From contig CM045762.1 in assembly GCA_025200525.1 (NCBI GenBank), forward strand, positions 125,307,752 to 125,371,751: a DNA stretch of 64,000 nt, given 5' to 3'. Position numbers and translations under genes: made by a program. The notes beneath the pieces were generated by a model. That model searched no databases. It saw nothing but the letters and a program-made list of their open reading frames with translations, and was not told the origin of the DNA. Below are positions 33,501 through 47,277 of the stretch, one piece after another (positions within the stretch are counted from its first letter, which is position 1; each line of letters opens with the position of its first letter). The DNA comes from Camellia lanceoleosa. Taxonomy: Eukaryota > Streptophyta > Magnoliopsida > Ericales > Theaceae.

Positions 33501-33920
33501 AGTTTAAAAAAAAAAAAAAAGGATTAAGATTGATGGAAATTTTGGGATAAAGAGAGGAAATGGAAAGGGATGTTCAGCAGTGACTTTAGGCTTGTTTCTC
33601 GATGATTGGTGATGGGCTTCTTATGATTTTTTTACGTCACTGTGGTAATGATGGTGTGGCCGTAATTGGAGGTGCTTGTTTCCGATCCTTCTTTTCGGCG
33701 AGAAGGGAGAAATGGGACTTTGGGAATCATGGATATTACGTCAAATCATTGGCATTTATTTTGTGTTGATTGTAATTGTGATTCTTCCCTTTTTGGTGGA
33801 TGTACGTCTTATTTATTTGACGGTCTCATTCACGAGTCCCCAAGACTGAATTTCATTCTTTCACCCGTGGATGCAGGCGTTGTCGAACCACGCTAATTCC
33901 TTCTTTAGTGATTGTGTGAG
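30591..33920 (+). repeat. Array unit 5
   Basis: It carries PMEI copy 5. The part from about 30735 to 32640 has many 1-3 base indels against unit 3, while the part from about 32650 onward is almost free of them. Confidence 0.9.
31761..32393 (+). pseudogene. PMEI-like copy 5, frameshifted
   Basis: It reads open for 210 codons only because several small indels compensate. The second Cys is lost (TLRV in place of TFCV). The frame is displaced briefly near 32120-32160 (RGAQICVG) and again at 32228-32275. A final 1 bp loss in the C run makes it overrun the normal stop by about 55 bases. The first 105 bp carry 13 substitutions, 12 of them to A, that change the signal peptide to a charged start (MESMRRKNKYE) unlikely to be secreted. 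It is probably non-functional, if the sequence is right. Confidence 0.75.
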
Positions 33921-36900
33921 TTTCTTCATGGTATCACGGTAGGTTTTGTAATCTATCGCTTTGATCTCAATTTTTTATTTTTATTTTTTTGTACGACTTC
34001 ACGGAAAGCGTCGTAACTTTTTAATCGTAACTTGGAATCGATCGCCGTCTGTGCCATTGGATTCGTACCGCCTGTATCCAGTTCACTTTTGAAGTAGATG
34101 GTCCAAAAGTTGACACGACAAGAGTGATGTCAAAAATCATCGTCAAAATTAATTTCAAATTCTAGGAATTTGTAGGAACATGGTGTGTAGAGAGAAATAT
34201 GTTTATCTATTAGCCATGCGTTGCTTCTACGAATGGTGGGTGACTTTTATTAGGCGAATTGCAATGTGAACACGTGAAAAATGGGGCCGGCGACTCGTGA
34301 ATTTAATGCATGTTGTGGAAAGTCTTCACTTCCTCATACTTATGCCCTTTGTTGGTGCCACACTTGCACACTTGCACACTTGATGGCCAAGAGCCGGCAT
34401 TGATCCGCAACAAAATATTCCAATACTAAAAACTAAATCTTGACATAGAATTTATTTTTTCTCGTTTCCTTAAAACTGCACTATTTGCCAAACTCCTACG
34501 CCCTGAAAAATTCCCTCGATATAATGCATCGTTATAAAATCTAAACGTAAGGTACGCAATTATTGCCGTTTGCCACGGTGACTTAACATAAGGTTACCAA
34601 CAATATGCAATATTATTTCTCTTTTGGTATTTTTCTATTTTCCCAAAGCAAGTGTGGGAAAATAAAATTAATCTGGAGCCTCACTCCATCACCTCTTGAG
34701 AAACACCATACTATTGTTTTCACCATGTAGACTTGGCTTGTTCAACATGCACGCTCATATATGATCTTGCGATGTTCACGCATCCACCTTCAACGACAAC
34801 TCATAAGAAATCATTAGATCCACGCTTTCTTCATAGAGATCTTGCAATGCTTGTGCTGGACAACTTCGGAAATTCGTTGAAAACATAGAGCCAGTTAGTA
34901 GTGCATGCCTGTTGCTATCTTTAGTAATACCAACTAGGATATTAAAAGAAATCCTTCAAGTAGTTCTTTTCATCGTGTCAAAATTTGGCAACTAGAGACA
35001 ACCACTAAAAATAGACATTTTCTTGCCTCTATAATTCGGGAAAAAAACCCCCCAGTGAACCAAAGCAAAAGCCAATCAAGCACATCGCAATGGATTCAAT
35101 GAGTCGCACAACCATATTCGTAACCATTGCTTTATCTCTTTTCTTTCACGTCCCAACTCCAGCAAATTCCACTCGGATGCCTTTGAATTCTACTCCATAC
35201 AAACTAGTCAACGAATTTTGCAACCAGGCTAAGAACAAAACATTCTGCGTCGAAACTTTCAAGTTGGATCCTCGAAGCGCATTAGCTCCGGATCAAGTAA
35301 CCCTCGTGAAAGTCGCCATCGACTTAGGAATAAGCGGCGTATCAAAACTCAAGAGTCACGTATCTCTTGTGCTTCCCAAAGCAGTACAAACCCTTTGCAA
35401 AGCTAGCTCTTCAAAGTTGCGTATCTTTATTGACGTGGCGTCCGAATTTTTGAGAGGCGGCGCTCAAATTTGTGTCTGGCCCATCGACGAAGATTCTTAT
35501 GAGACCGCAAGTGAGAACATTTTAAGCGAGCTACTCTGTCGAAAGTTGTCAACGAGGTTGGATTCTAAAGGGTTCGCGATCCATCAATTTCAGCGTCGTG
35601 ACATCCACATCACGTGTCATTGGGTTTGCTTCGGGATTACAAATAATGTCCCCACCCCACCTCTTAGTAATCGCTCAAAATTTATGTTACGAAGCGAATT
35701 ATTAGTTTGCGCTCAAGCCTAATACCATATCATGTACTTTATTTTTATTTTAACTTTTTGGGCGTATATTTGGAATTATGCAGGAAGAACAAAATAATTT
35801 TGTCATGTCTTTATTCTTTGTGACGAAGAGTCAAGTTCTCAAATTTGGAAGGCTACACCCCATTGTATGCGTTACCTTCAATTAAATGTAGAATAAGCGA
35901 TGCATTTTGATAAAGCTGCGAAGTGTTCTTCTATTCAATCTACGGTTTATTAATGTCGCTCATACACGATATTATGTTTACTAGTCTCTTTTCGTTTGGA
36001 AAAAATACAAACATAAACCTTTGCATAATCTTACGTACTCAGGACATTTAAATTTTGAAGAGGTGCGCGTGTGAGCAATAGATTTTGACGGTCATAGTTT
36101 TGTCCCTTAATCTAAAAATTGATTTTAATTTTATTTTCGTTTCTTATTCATTTACCTCTGATCTTTTTATGTACTTCCTCTAATGATGGACATTATTGGC
36201 TCAAGTTATTGTTGCCATTTGATTCGACTTGTTTTCATTTCTTGCAATACAATCCATCTATTCCACGTGAACCGGTAAGCTGTGAGTAAAAGTGATCTCA
36301 CACTTTGGTTTGGTTTTAAAAATCTTGTCTGATAGCAACTAGCACTGAGATATAGCATGCATAGATGGAACAACACAAATTGTGCCATGCTGTGGTTAGA
36401 TGGATTCCGTGGAACATAGGTGGAGATATTACAATATTATAAAGGATTGGTGGCACATCCCGGATATTAAGATCTTAATTAGGCGCAGTCCAATTAATTG
36501 AAGCACGATATTTGTTGGCAAACTCTAATTTCCATCCCCATTCACTTCATTTCGTCACTAGGGTCAATTGCAAACTTATTCGCACCTTGCCCCTGGGATA
36601 GGTTGAATTTTCTTCTTCACTGGTAACTATCCGGTCGGGCCAATAATCCTGCATGGCCAAGTTTTCGATCTTTGTACATTACATTCCGCTCAAAATTAAT
36701 TGCTCCCCGAATGAGTGCTAGAAATAGCAGGACAATTTTCTCCGAATGCGCTCACATGCTTAAAAAAGAGTTGAACATGAACGGAGAAAAAAAAAATATT
36801 TCTTTGGGGGGTACTAAAACAAATTAAGTTTAAAAAAAAAAAAAAAAAGGTTTAAGATTGATGGAAATTTTGGGATACAGAGAGGAAATGGAAAGGGATG

Positions 36901-37243
36901 TTCAGCAGTGACTTTAGGCTTGTTTCTCGATGATTGATGATGGGCTTCTTATGATTTTTTTACGTCACTGTGGTAATGATGGTGTGGCCGTAATTGGAGG
37001 TGCTTGTTTCCGATCCTTCTTTTCGGTGAGAAGGGAGAAATGGGACTTTGGGAATCATGGATATTACGTCAAATCATTGGAATTTATTTTGTGTTGATTG
37101 TAATTGTGATTCTTCCTTTTGGTGGATGTCGTCTTATTTATTTGGCGGTCTCATTCACGAGTCCCCAAGGCGAATTTCATTCTTTCACCCGTGGATGCGG
37201 CGTTGTCGAACCACGTTAATTCCTTGTTTAGTGATTGTGTGAG
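33921..37243 (+). repeat. Array unit 6
   Basis: It carries frameshifted PMEI copy 6. Small indels cluster at about 34180-36110 and 37110-37440. Confidence 0.9.
35090..35722 (+). pseudogene. PMEI-like copy 6, frameshifted
   Basis: The N-terminal half matches copy 3 (signal peptide, Cys 44 and 53). From about 35380 to 35430 the frame is shifted (VQTLCKASSSKLRIF), which removes the third Cys. It is shifted again from about 35525, which removes the fourth Cys and the normal C-terminus. The open reading of 210 codons is therefore a chimera of frames. Indels of 1-2 bases also fill the non-coding DNA around it. Confidence 0.75.
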
Positions 37244-40200
37244 TTTCTTCATGGTATCACGGTAGGTTTTATGTCTGTCTCTTTGATCTCAATTTTTATT
37301 TTTATTTTTTATGCGACTTCACGGAAGCGTCGTAACTTTTTAATCGTAACTTGGAATCGATCGCCGTCTGCATGCCATTGGATTACGTACCGCTTTGTAT
37401 CCAGTTCACTTTTGAAGTAGATGGTCCAAAAGTTGACGACAAGAGTGATGTCAAAAATCATCGTCAAAATTAATTTCAAATTCTAGGAATTTGTAGAAAA
37501 ATGGTGTAGCAGAGAAATATGTTTATATATTAGCCATGCGTTGCTTTACGAATGGTGGGTGACTTTTATTAGGCGAATTCGCAATGTGAACACGTGAAAA
37601 ATGGGGCCGACGACTACGTGAATTTAATGCATGTTGTGGAAAGTCTTCACTTCCTCATACTTATGCCACTGTTGGTGCCAACTACACTTGCACACTTGCA
37701 CACTTGCACACTTGATGACGAGCGGCATTGATCCATAACAAAATATTCCAATACTAAAAACTAAATCTTGACATAGAATTTATTTTTCTCGTTTCCTTAA
37801 AAAGCGCCTTTGTTTGCCAAACTCCTCACTGAAAAATTCCCTCGATATAATGCATCGTTATAAAATCTAAGCGTAAGTCGCATAATTATTGCCGTTTGCC
37901 ACGGTGACTTAACTTAAGGTTACCAACAATATGCAATATTATTTCTCTTTTGGTATTTTTCTATTTTCCCAAAGCAAGTGTGGGAAAATAAGAATTATTA
38001 ATCTGGAGCCTCACTCCATCACCTCTTGAGAAACACCATACTATTGTTTTCACCATGTAGACTTGGCTTGTTCAACATGCACCGCTCATATATGATGCGC
38101 GATGTTCACGCATCCCACCTTCAACAGCAACTACGCAAGAAATCATTAGATCCACGCTTTCTTCATAGAGATCTTGCAATGCTTGTGCTGGACAACTTCG
38201 GAAATTCGTTGAAAACATAGAGCCAGTTAGTAGTGCATGCCTGTTGCTATCTTTAGTAATGCCAACTAGGATATTAAAAGAAATCCTTCAAGTAGTTCTT
38301 TTCATCGTGTCAAGGCTGGCAACTAGAGACAACCACTAAAAATAGACATTTTCTTGCCTCTATAATTCGGGAAAAAAACCCCCCAGTGAACCAAAGCAAA
38401 AGCCAATCAAGCACATCGCATAATGGATTCAATGAGTCGCACAACCATATTAAGTAACCATTGCTTTATCTCTTTTCTTTCACGTCCCAACTCCGGCAAA
38501 TTCCACTCGGATGCCTTTGAATTCTACTCCATACAAACTAGTCAGCGAATTTTGCAACGGGCTAAGAACAAAACATTACGTCGAAACTTTCAAGTTGGAT
38601 CCTCGAGCGCGTAGCTCCGGATCAAGTAACCCTCGTGAAAGTCGCCATCGACTTAGGAATAAACGACGTATCAAAACTCAAGAGTCACGTATCTCTTGTG
38701 CTTCCCAAGCACGGTACAAACCCCACTGCAAAGCTAGCTCTTCAAAGTTGCGTATCTTTATTCGACGTGGCGTCCGAATTTTTGAGAGGCGCGCTCAAAT
38801 TTGTGTCTGGCCCATACGACGAAGATTCTTATGAGACCGCAAGTGAGAACATTTTAAACGCAGGCTACTCTGTCGAAAGTTGTCAACGAGCGTTGGATTC
38901 TAAAGGGGTTCGCGATCCATCAATTTCCCGCGTCGTGACATCCACATCACGTGTCATTGGGTTTGCTTTCAGGATTACAAATAATGTCCCCACCCCCACC
39001 TCTTAGTAATCGCTCAAAATTTATGTTACGAGAAGCGAATTATTAGTTTGCAGCTCAAGCCTAATACCATATCATGTACTTTATTTTTATTTTAACTTTT
39101 TTGGGCCGTATATTTGGAATTATGCAGGAAGAACAAAATAATTTTGTCATGTCTTTATTCTTTGTGACGAAGGAGTCAAGTTCTCAAATTTGGAAGGCTA
39201 CACCCCATTGTATACGTTACCTTCAATTAAATGTAGAATAAGCGATGCATTTTGATAAAAGCTGCGAAGTGTTCTTCTATTCAATCTACGGTTTATTAAT
39301 GTCGCTCATACGATATTATGTTTACTAGTCTTTTCGTTTGGAAAAAATACAAACATAAACCTTTGCATAATCTTACGTACTCAGGACATTTAAATTTTGA
39401 AGAATTACATGCGTGTGAGCAATAGATTTTGACCGGTCATAGTTTTGTCCCTTAATCTAAAAATTGATTTTAATTTTATTTTCGTTTCTTATTCATTTAC
39501 CTCTGATCTTTTTATGTACTTCCTCTAATGATGGACATTATTGGCTCAAGTTATTGTTGCCATTTGATTCGACTTGTTTTCATTTCTTGCAATACAATCC
39601 ATCTATTCCACGTGAACCGATGGTACGTGAGTAAAAGTGATCTCACACTTTGGTTTGGTTTTAAAAATCTTGTCTGATGCAACTAGCACAAGATATAGCA
39701 TGCATAGATGGAACAACACAAATTGTGCCATCTTTGTGGTTAGATGGATTCCGTGGAACATAGGTGGAGATATTACAATATTATAAAGGATTGGTGGCAC
39801 ATCCGGATATTAAGATCTTAATTAGGCGCATCCAATTAATTGAAGCCACGATATTTGTTGGCAAACTCTAATTTCCATCCCCATTCACTTCATTTCGTCA
39901 CTAGGGTCAATTGCAAACTTATTCGCACCTTGCCCACAGGATAGGTTGAATTTTCTTCTTCCTTTGGTAACTATCCGGTCGGGCCAATAATCTGCATGGC
40001 CAAGTTTTCGATCTTTGTACATTACATTCCGCTCAAAATTAATTGCTCCCGAATGAGTGCTAGAAATAGCGGGACAATTTTCTCGAATCGCTCACATGCT
40101 TAAAAGAGTTGAACATGAGCGGAGAAAAAAAAAATAATTCTTTGAGGGGTACTAAAACAAATTAAGTTTAAAAAAAAAAAAAAAAAGGTTTAAGAATGAT

Positions 40201-40583
40201 GGAAATTTTGGGGTACAAAGTGGAAATGGAAAGGGAGGGTCAGCAGTGACTTTAGGCTTGGTTCTCGATGATTGATGATGGGCTTCTTATGATTTTTTTA
40301 CGTCACTGTGGTAATGATGGTGTGGCGTAATTGGAGGTGCTTGTTTCGATCCTTCTTTTGGTGAGAAAGGAGAAGTGGGAGTTTGAGAATCTTGGATATT
40401 ACGACAAAACTGTGGAATTTATTTTGTGTTGGTTGTAATTGTGATTCTTTCCTTTTTGGTGGATGTAGGTCTTATTTATTTGACGGTCTCACTCAGGAGC
40501 CCCCAAGACTGAATTTCATTCTTTCACCCGTGGATCTTGGCGTTGTCGAACCACGTTAATTCCTTGTTTAGTGATTGTGTGAG
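37244..40583 (+). repeat. Array unit 7
   Basis: It carries PMEI copy 7. The segment at about 39290-40540 is the most altered stretch of non-coding unit DNA in the array. Confidence 0.9.
38423..39006 (+). pseudogene. PMEI-like copy 7, frameshifted first half
   Basis: An indel at about 38451 (ATTAAGTAACC for ATTCGTAACC) breaks the signal peptide. More indels near 38555-38610 disturb the two-Cys hairpin. From 38635 to the stop at 39006 the frame is intact and carries the third and fourth Cys. No good start codon serves this second half. It is non-functional as written. Confidence 0.8.
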
Positions 40584-43500
40584 TTTCTTCATGGTATCAC
40601 GGTAGGTTTTATGTCTGTCTCTTTGATCTCAATTTTTATTTTTATTTTTTATGCGACTTCACGGAAGCGTCGTAACTTTTTAATCGTAACTTGGAATCGA
40701 TGCGTCTGCATGCCATTGGATTCGTACACTTTGTATCGATTCACTTTTGAAGTAGATGGTCCAAAAGTTGACACGACAAGAGTGATGTCAAAAATCATCG
40801 TCAAAATTAATTTCAAATTCTAGGAATTTGTAGAAAAATGGTGTAGCCGAGAGAGAAATATGTTTATATATTAGCCATGCGTTGCTTTACGAATGGTGGG
40901 TGACTTTTATTAGGCGAATTCGCAATGTGAACACGTGAAAAATGGGGCCGGCGACTCATTGAATTTAATGCATGTTGTGGAAAGTCTTCACTTCCTCATA
41001 CTTATGCCTTGTTGGTGCCAACTACACTTGCACACTTGCACACTTGCACACTTGATGGCCAGAGCGGCATTGATCCATAACAAAATATTCCAATACTAAA
41101 AACTAAATCTTGACATAGAATTTATTTTTCTCGTTTCCTTAAAAGCTGCCTTTGTTTGCCAAACTCCTCATACTGAAAAATTCCCTCGATATAATGCATC
41201 GTTATAAAATCTAAGCGTAAGATGCAATTATTGCCGTTTGCCACGGTGACTTAACTTAAGGTTACCAACAATATGCAATATTATTTCTCTTTTGGTATTT
41301 TTCTATTTTCCCAAAGCAAGTGTGGGAAAATAAAATTAATCTGGAGCCTCACTCCATCACCTCTTGAGAAACACCATACTATTGTTTTCACCATGTAGAC
41401 TTGGCTTGTTCAACATGCACCGCTCATATATGATGCGCGATGTTCACGCATCCCACCTTCAACAGCAACTACGCAAGAAATCATTAGATCCACGCTTTCT
41501 TCATAGAGATCTTGCAATGCTTGTGCTGGACAACTTCGGAAATTCGTTGAAAACATAGAGCCAGTTAGTAGTGCATGCCTGTTGCTATCTTTAGTAATGC
41601 CAACTAGGATATTAAAAGAAATCCTTCAAGTAGTTCTTTTCATCGTGTCAAGGCTGGCAACTAGAGACAACCACTAAAAATAGACATTTTCTTGCCTCTA
41701 TAATTAGGAAAAAAACCCCCGATGAACCAAAGCAAAAAGCCAATCAAGCACATCGCAATGGATTCAATGAGTCGCACAACCATATTCGTAACCATTGCTT
41801 TATCTCTCTTCTTTCACGTCCCAACTCCAGCAAATTCCACTCGGATGCCTTTGAATTCTACTCCATACAAACTAGTCAACGAATTTTGCAACCAGGCTAA
41901 GAACAAAACATTCTGTCGAAACTTTCAAGTTGGATCCTCGGCGCGTAGCTCGGATCAAGTAACCCTCGTGAAATTGGCCATCGACTTAGGAATAAGCGAT
42001 ATCAAAACTCAAGAGTCACGTATCTCTTGTGCTTCCCAAGCGCGGTACAAACCCCACTGCAAAGCTAGCTCTTCAAAGTTGCGTATCTTCATTCGACGTG
42101 GCGTCCGAATTTTTGAGAGGCGCGCTCAAATTTGTGTCTGGCCCATACGACGAAGATTCTTATGAGACCGCAAGTGAGAACATTTTAAACGCAGGCTACT
42201 CTGTCGAAAGTTGTCAACGAGGGTTGGATTCTAAAGGGGTTCGCGATCCATCAATTTCCCGCGTCGTGACATCCACATCACGTGTCATTGGGTTTGCTTT
42301 CAGGATTACAAATAATGTCCCCCCCACCTCTTAGTAATCGCTCAAAATTTATGTTCTGAAGCGAATTATTAGTTTTGACTCAAGCCTAATACCATATCAT
42401 GTACTTTATTTTTATTTTAACTTTTTTGGGCCGTAAATTTGGAATTGTCTGGGAAGAACAAAATAATTTTGTCATGTCTTTATTCTTGTGTGAAGAGTCA
42501 AGTTCTCAAATTTGGAAGGCTACACCCCATTGTAGCACGTTACCTTCAATTAAATGTAGAATAAGCGATGCATTTTGATAAAAGCTGAAGTGTTCTTCTA
42601 TTCAATCTCTGGTTTATTAATGTCGCTCATACACGATATTATGTTTACTAGTCTTTTTCGTTTGGAAAAAATACAAACATAAACCTTTGCCGCAATCTTA
42701 CGTACTCCGGACATTTAAATTTTGAAGAGGTCGCACGTGTGAGCAATAGATTTTGACCAGGTCATAGTTTTGTCCCCTTAATCTAAAAATTGATTTTAAT
42801 TTTATTTTCGTTTCTTATTCATTTACCTCTGATCTTTTATGTACTTCCTCTAATGATGGACATTATTGGCTCAAGTTATTGTTGCCATTTGATTCGACTT
42901 GTTTTCATTTCTTGCAATACAATCCATCTATTCCACGTGAACCAAGGTTTGTGAGTAAAAGTGATCTCACACTTTGGTTTGGTTTTAAAAATCTTGTCTG
43001 ATAGCAACTAGCACAACAGATATAGCATGCATAGATGGAACAACACAAATTGTGCCATGCTGTGGTTAGATGGATTCCGTGGAACATAGGTGGAGATATT
43101 ACAATATTATAAAGGATTGGTGCACATCCCGGATATTAAGATCTTAATTAGGCGCAGTCCAATTAATTGAAGCACGATATTTGTTGGCAAACTCTAATTT
43201 CCATCCCCATTCACTTCATTTCGTCACTAGGGTCAATTGCAAACTTATTCGCACCTTGCCCCTGGGATAGGTTGAATTTTCTTCTTCACTGGTAACTATC
43301 CGGTCGGGCCAATAATCCTGCATGGCCAAGTTTTCGATCTTTGTACATTACATTCCGCTCAAAATTAATTGCTCCCCGAATGAGTGATAGAAATAGCGGG
43401 ACAATTTTCTCCGAATGCGCTCACATGCTTAAAAAAGAGTTGAACATGAACGGAGAAAAAAAAAAATTTTCTTTGGGCGGTACTAAAACAAATTAAGTTT

Positions 43501-43916
43501 AAAAAAAAAAAAGAAAGGTTTAAGATTGATGGAAATTTTGGGATAAGGAGAGGAAATGGAAAGGGATGTTCAGCAGTGACTTTAGGCTTGTTTCTCGATG
43601 ATTGATGATGGGCTTCTTATGATTTTTTTTCGTCACTGTGGTAATGATGGTGTGGCCGTAATTGGAGGTGCTTGTTTCCGATCCTTCTTTTCGGCGAGAA
43701 GGGAGAAATGGGACTTTGGGAATCATGGATATTACGTCAAATCATTGGAATTTATTTTGTGTTGATTGTAATTGTGATTCTTCCCTTTTTGGTGGATGTA
43801 CGTCTTATTTATTTGACGGTCTCATTCACGAGTCCCCAAGACTGAATTTCATTCTTTCACCCGTGGATGCAGGCGTTGTCGAACCACGTTAATTCCTTGT
43901 TTAGTGATTGTGTGAG
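40584..43916 (+). repeat. Array unit 8
   Basis: It carries PMEI copy 8, with a damaged first half and an intact second half. Confidence 0.9.
41758..42334 (+). pseudogene. PMEI-like copy 8, frameshifted in the middle
   Basis: The signal peptide and first Cys are intact. A 2 bp loss at about 41915 destroys the second Cys context, and the frame stays displaced until about 42029. From there to 42334 it is intact, apart from a shortened C run that removes one residue at the C-terminus. The upstream in-frame extension (41722) is read-through of the 5' leader caused by an indel and is not a real start. Confidence 0.8.
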
Positions 43917-46900
43917 TTTCTTCATGGTATCACGGTAGGTTTTGTAATCTGTCTCTTTGATCTCAATTTTTTATTTTTATTTTTTTGTACGACTTCACGG
44001 AAAGCGTCGTAACTTTTTAATCGTAACTTGGAATCGATCGCCGTCTGTGCCATTGGATTAAATCACTTTGTATCCAGTTCACTTTTGAAGTAGATGGTCC
44101 AAAAGTTGACACGACAAGAGTGATGTCAAAAATCATCGTCAAAATTAATTTCAAATTCTAGGAATTTGTAGAAAAATGGTGTGTAGAGAGAAATATGTTT
44201 ATATATTAGCCATGCGTTGCTTTTACGAATGGTGGGTGACTTTTATTAAGGCGAATTACGCAATGTGAACACGTGAAAAATGGGGCCGGCGACTCGTGAA
44301 TTTAATGCATGTTGTGGAAAGTCTTCACTTCCTCATACTTATGCCACCCTTGTTGGTGCCAACTACACTTGCACACTTGCACACTTGCACACTTGATGGC
44401 GGAAGCGGCATTGATCCGCAACAAAATATTCCAATACTAAAAACTAAATCTTGACATAGAATTTATTTTTCTCGTTTCATAAAAGCGCCTTGTTTGCCAA
44501 ACTCCTCATACTGAAAAATTCCCTCGATATAATGCATCGTTATAAAATCTAAGCGTAAGATGCATAATTATTGCCGTTTGCCACGGTGACTTAACTTAAG
44601 GTTACCAACAATATGCAATATTATTTCTCTTTTGGTATTTTCTATTTTCCCAAAGCAAGTGTGGGAAAATAAAATTATTAATCTGGAGCCTCACTCCATC
44701 ACCTCTTGAAACACCATACTATTGTTTTCACCATGTAGACTTGGCTTGTTCAACATGCACCGCTCATATATGATCTTGGCGATGTTCACGCATCCCACCT
44801 TCAACAACAGAATCACAAGAAATCATTAGATCCACGCTTTCTTCATAGAAATCTTGCAATGCTTGTGCTGGACAACTTCGGAAATTCGTTGAAAACATAG
44901 AGCCAGTTAGTAGTGCATGCCTGTTGCTATCTTTAGTAATGCCAACTAGGATATTAAAAGAAATCCTTCAAGTAGTTCTTTTCATCGTGTCAAGGCTGGC
45001 AACTAGAGACAACCACTAAAAATAGACATTTTCTTGCCTCTATAATTGGAAAAAACCCCCGATGAACCAAAGCAAAAGCCAATCAAGCACATCGCAATGG
45101 ATTCAATGAGTCGCACAACCATATTAAGTAACCATTGCTTTATCTCTCTTCTTTCACGTCCCAACTCCGGCCAAATTCCACTCGGATGCCTTTGAATTCT
45201 ACTCCATACAAACTAGTCAGCGAATTTTGCAACCGGGCTAAGAACAAAACATTACCTGTCGAAACTTTCAAGTTGGATCCTCGAAGCGCATTAGCTCCGG
45301 ATCAAGTAACCCTCGTGAAAGTCGCCATCGACTTAGGAATAAACGACGTATCAAAACTCAAGAGTCACGTATCTCTTGTGCTTCTCAAGCGCGGTACAAA
45401 CCCCACTGCAAAGCTAGCTCTTCAAAGTTGCGTATCTTCATTCGACGTGGCGTCCGAATTTTTGAGAGGCGCGCTCAAATTTGTGTCTGGCCCATACGAC
45501 GAAGATTCTTATGAGACCGCAAGTGAGAACATTTTAAACGCAGGCTACTCTGTCGAAAGTTGTCAACGAGGGTTGGATTCTAAAGGGGTTCGCGATCCAT
45601 CAATTTCCCGCGTCGTGACATCCACATCACGTGTCATTGGGTTTGCTTTCAGGATTACAAATAATGTCCCCCCCCCCCACCTCTTAGTAATCGCTCAAAA
45701 TTTATGTTACGAGAAGCGAATTATTAGGTTGGCGCTCTAACCTACTACAATATCATGTACTTTATTGTTATTTTAACTTTTGGGCCGTATATTTGGAATT
45801 GTCTGGGAAGAACAAAATAATTTTGTCATGTCTTTGTTACTGTGACGAAGGAGTCAAGTTCTCAAATTTGGAAGGCTACACCCCATTGTAGCACGTTACC
45901 TTCAATTAAATGTAGAATAAACGATGCATTTTGATAAAACTGCGAAGTGTTCTTCTATTCAATCTCTGGTTTATTAATGTCGCTCATACACGATATTATG
46001 TTTACTAGTCTCTTTCGTTTGGAAAAAATACAAACATAAACCTTTGCCGCAATCTTACGTACTCCGGACATTTAAATTTTGAAGAGGTCGCACGTGTGAG
46101 CAATAGATTTTGACCAGGTCATAGTTTTGTCCCCTTAATCTAAAAATTGATTTTAATTTTATTTTCGTTTCTTATTCATTTACCTCTGATCTTTTTATGT
46201 ACTTCCTCTAATGATGGACATTATTGGCTCAAGTTATTGTTGCCATTTGATTCGACTTGTTTTCATTTCTTGCAATACAATCCATCTATTCCACGTGAAC
46301 CAGTAAGCTGTGAGTAAAAGTGATCTCACACTTTGGTTTGGTTTTAAAAATCTTGTCTGATAGCAACTAGCACAAGATATAGCATGCATAGATGGAACAA
46401 CACAAATTGTGCCATGCTGTGGTTAGATGGATTCCGTGGAACATAGGTGGAGATATTACAATATTATAAAGGATTGGTGGCACATCCCGAATATTAAGAT
46501 CTTAATTAGGCGCAGTCCAATTAATTGAAGCACGATATTTGTTGGCAAACTCTAATTTCCATCCCCATTCACTTCATTTCGTCACTAGGGTCAATTGCAA
46601 ACTTATTCGCACCTTGCCCCTGGGATAGGTTGAATTTTCTTCTTCACTGGTAACTATCCGGTCGGGCCAATAATCCTGCATGGCCAAGTTTTCGATCTTT
46701 GTACATTACATTCCGCTCAAAATTAATTGCTCCCCGAATGAGTGCTAGAAATAGCGGGACAATTTTCTCCGAATGCGCTCACATGCTTAAAAAAGAGTTG
46801 AACATGAACGGAGAAAAAAAAAAATATTTCTTTGGGGGGTACTAAAACAAATTAAGTTTAAAAAAAAAAAAAAAAAAGGTTTAAGATTGATGAAAATTTT

Positions 46901-47277
46901 GGGATAAAGAGTGGAAATGGAAAGGGATGTTCAGCAGTGACTTTAGGCTTGTTTCTCGATGATTGATGATGGGCTTCTTATGATTTTTTTACGTCACTGT
47001 GGTAATGATGGTGTGGCCGTAATTGGAGGTGCTTGTTTCCGATCCTTCTTTTCGGCGAGAAGGGAGAAATGGGACTTTGGGAATCATGGATATTACGTCA
47101 AATCATTGGAATTTATTTTGTGTTGATTGTAATTGTGATTCTTCCCTTTTTGGTGGATGTACGTCTTATTTATTTGACGGTCTCATTCACGAGTCCCCAA
47201 GACTGAATTTCATTCTTTCACCCGTGGATGCAGGCGTTGTCGAACCACGTTAATTCCTTCTTTAGTGATTGTGTGAG
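43917..47277 (+). repeat. Array unit 9
   Basis: It carries PMEI copy 9. Indels are dense at about 44050-45260 and rare after that. Confidence 0.9.
45097..45687 (+). pseudogene. PMEI-like copy 9, frameshifted at both ends
   Basis: It has the same ATTAAGTAACC change as copy 7 near codon 11, and a further base gain near 45170 restores the normal frame. The middle, including the third and fourth Cys, matches copy 3. The second Cys is replaced (TLPVETF). A C run of about eleven near 45668 shifts the frame just before the normal stop, so the open frame runs on to 45740. The long C run is a typical place for sequencing slippage. Confidence 0.75.

Noticed and set aside
41722..41757. Upstream start extending PMEI copy 8 by 12 residues
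   Set aside because: It exists only because an indel in the leader opens the frame. Other copies start at the ATG of MDSMSR, which is followed by a proper signal peptide.
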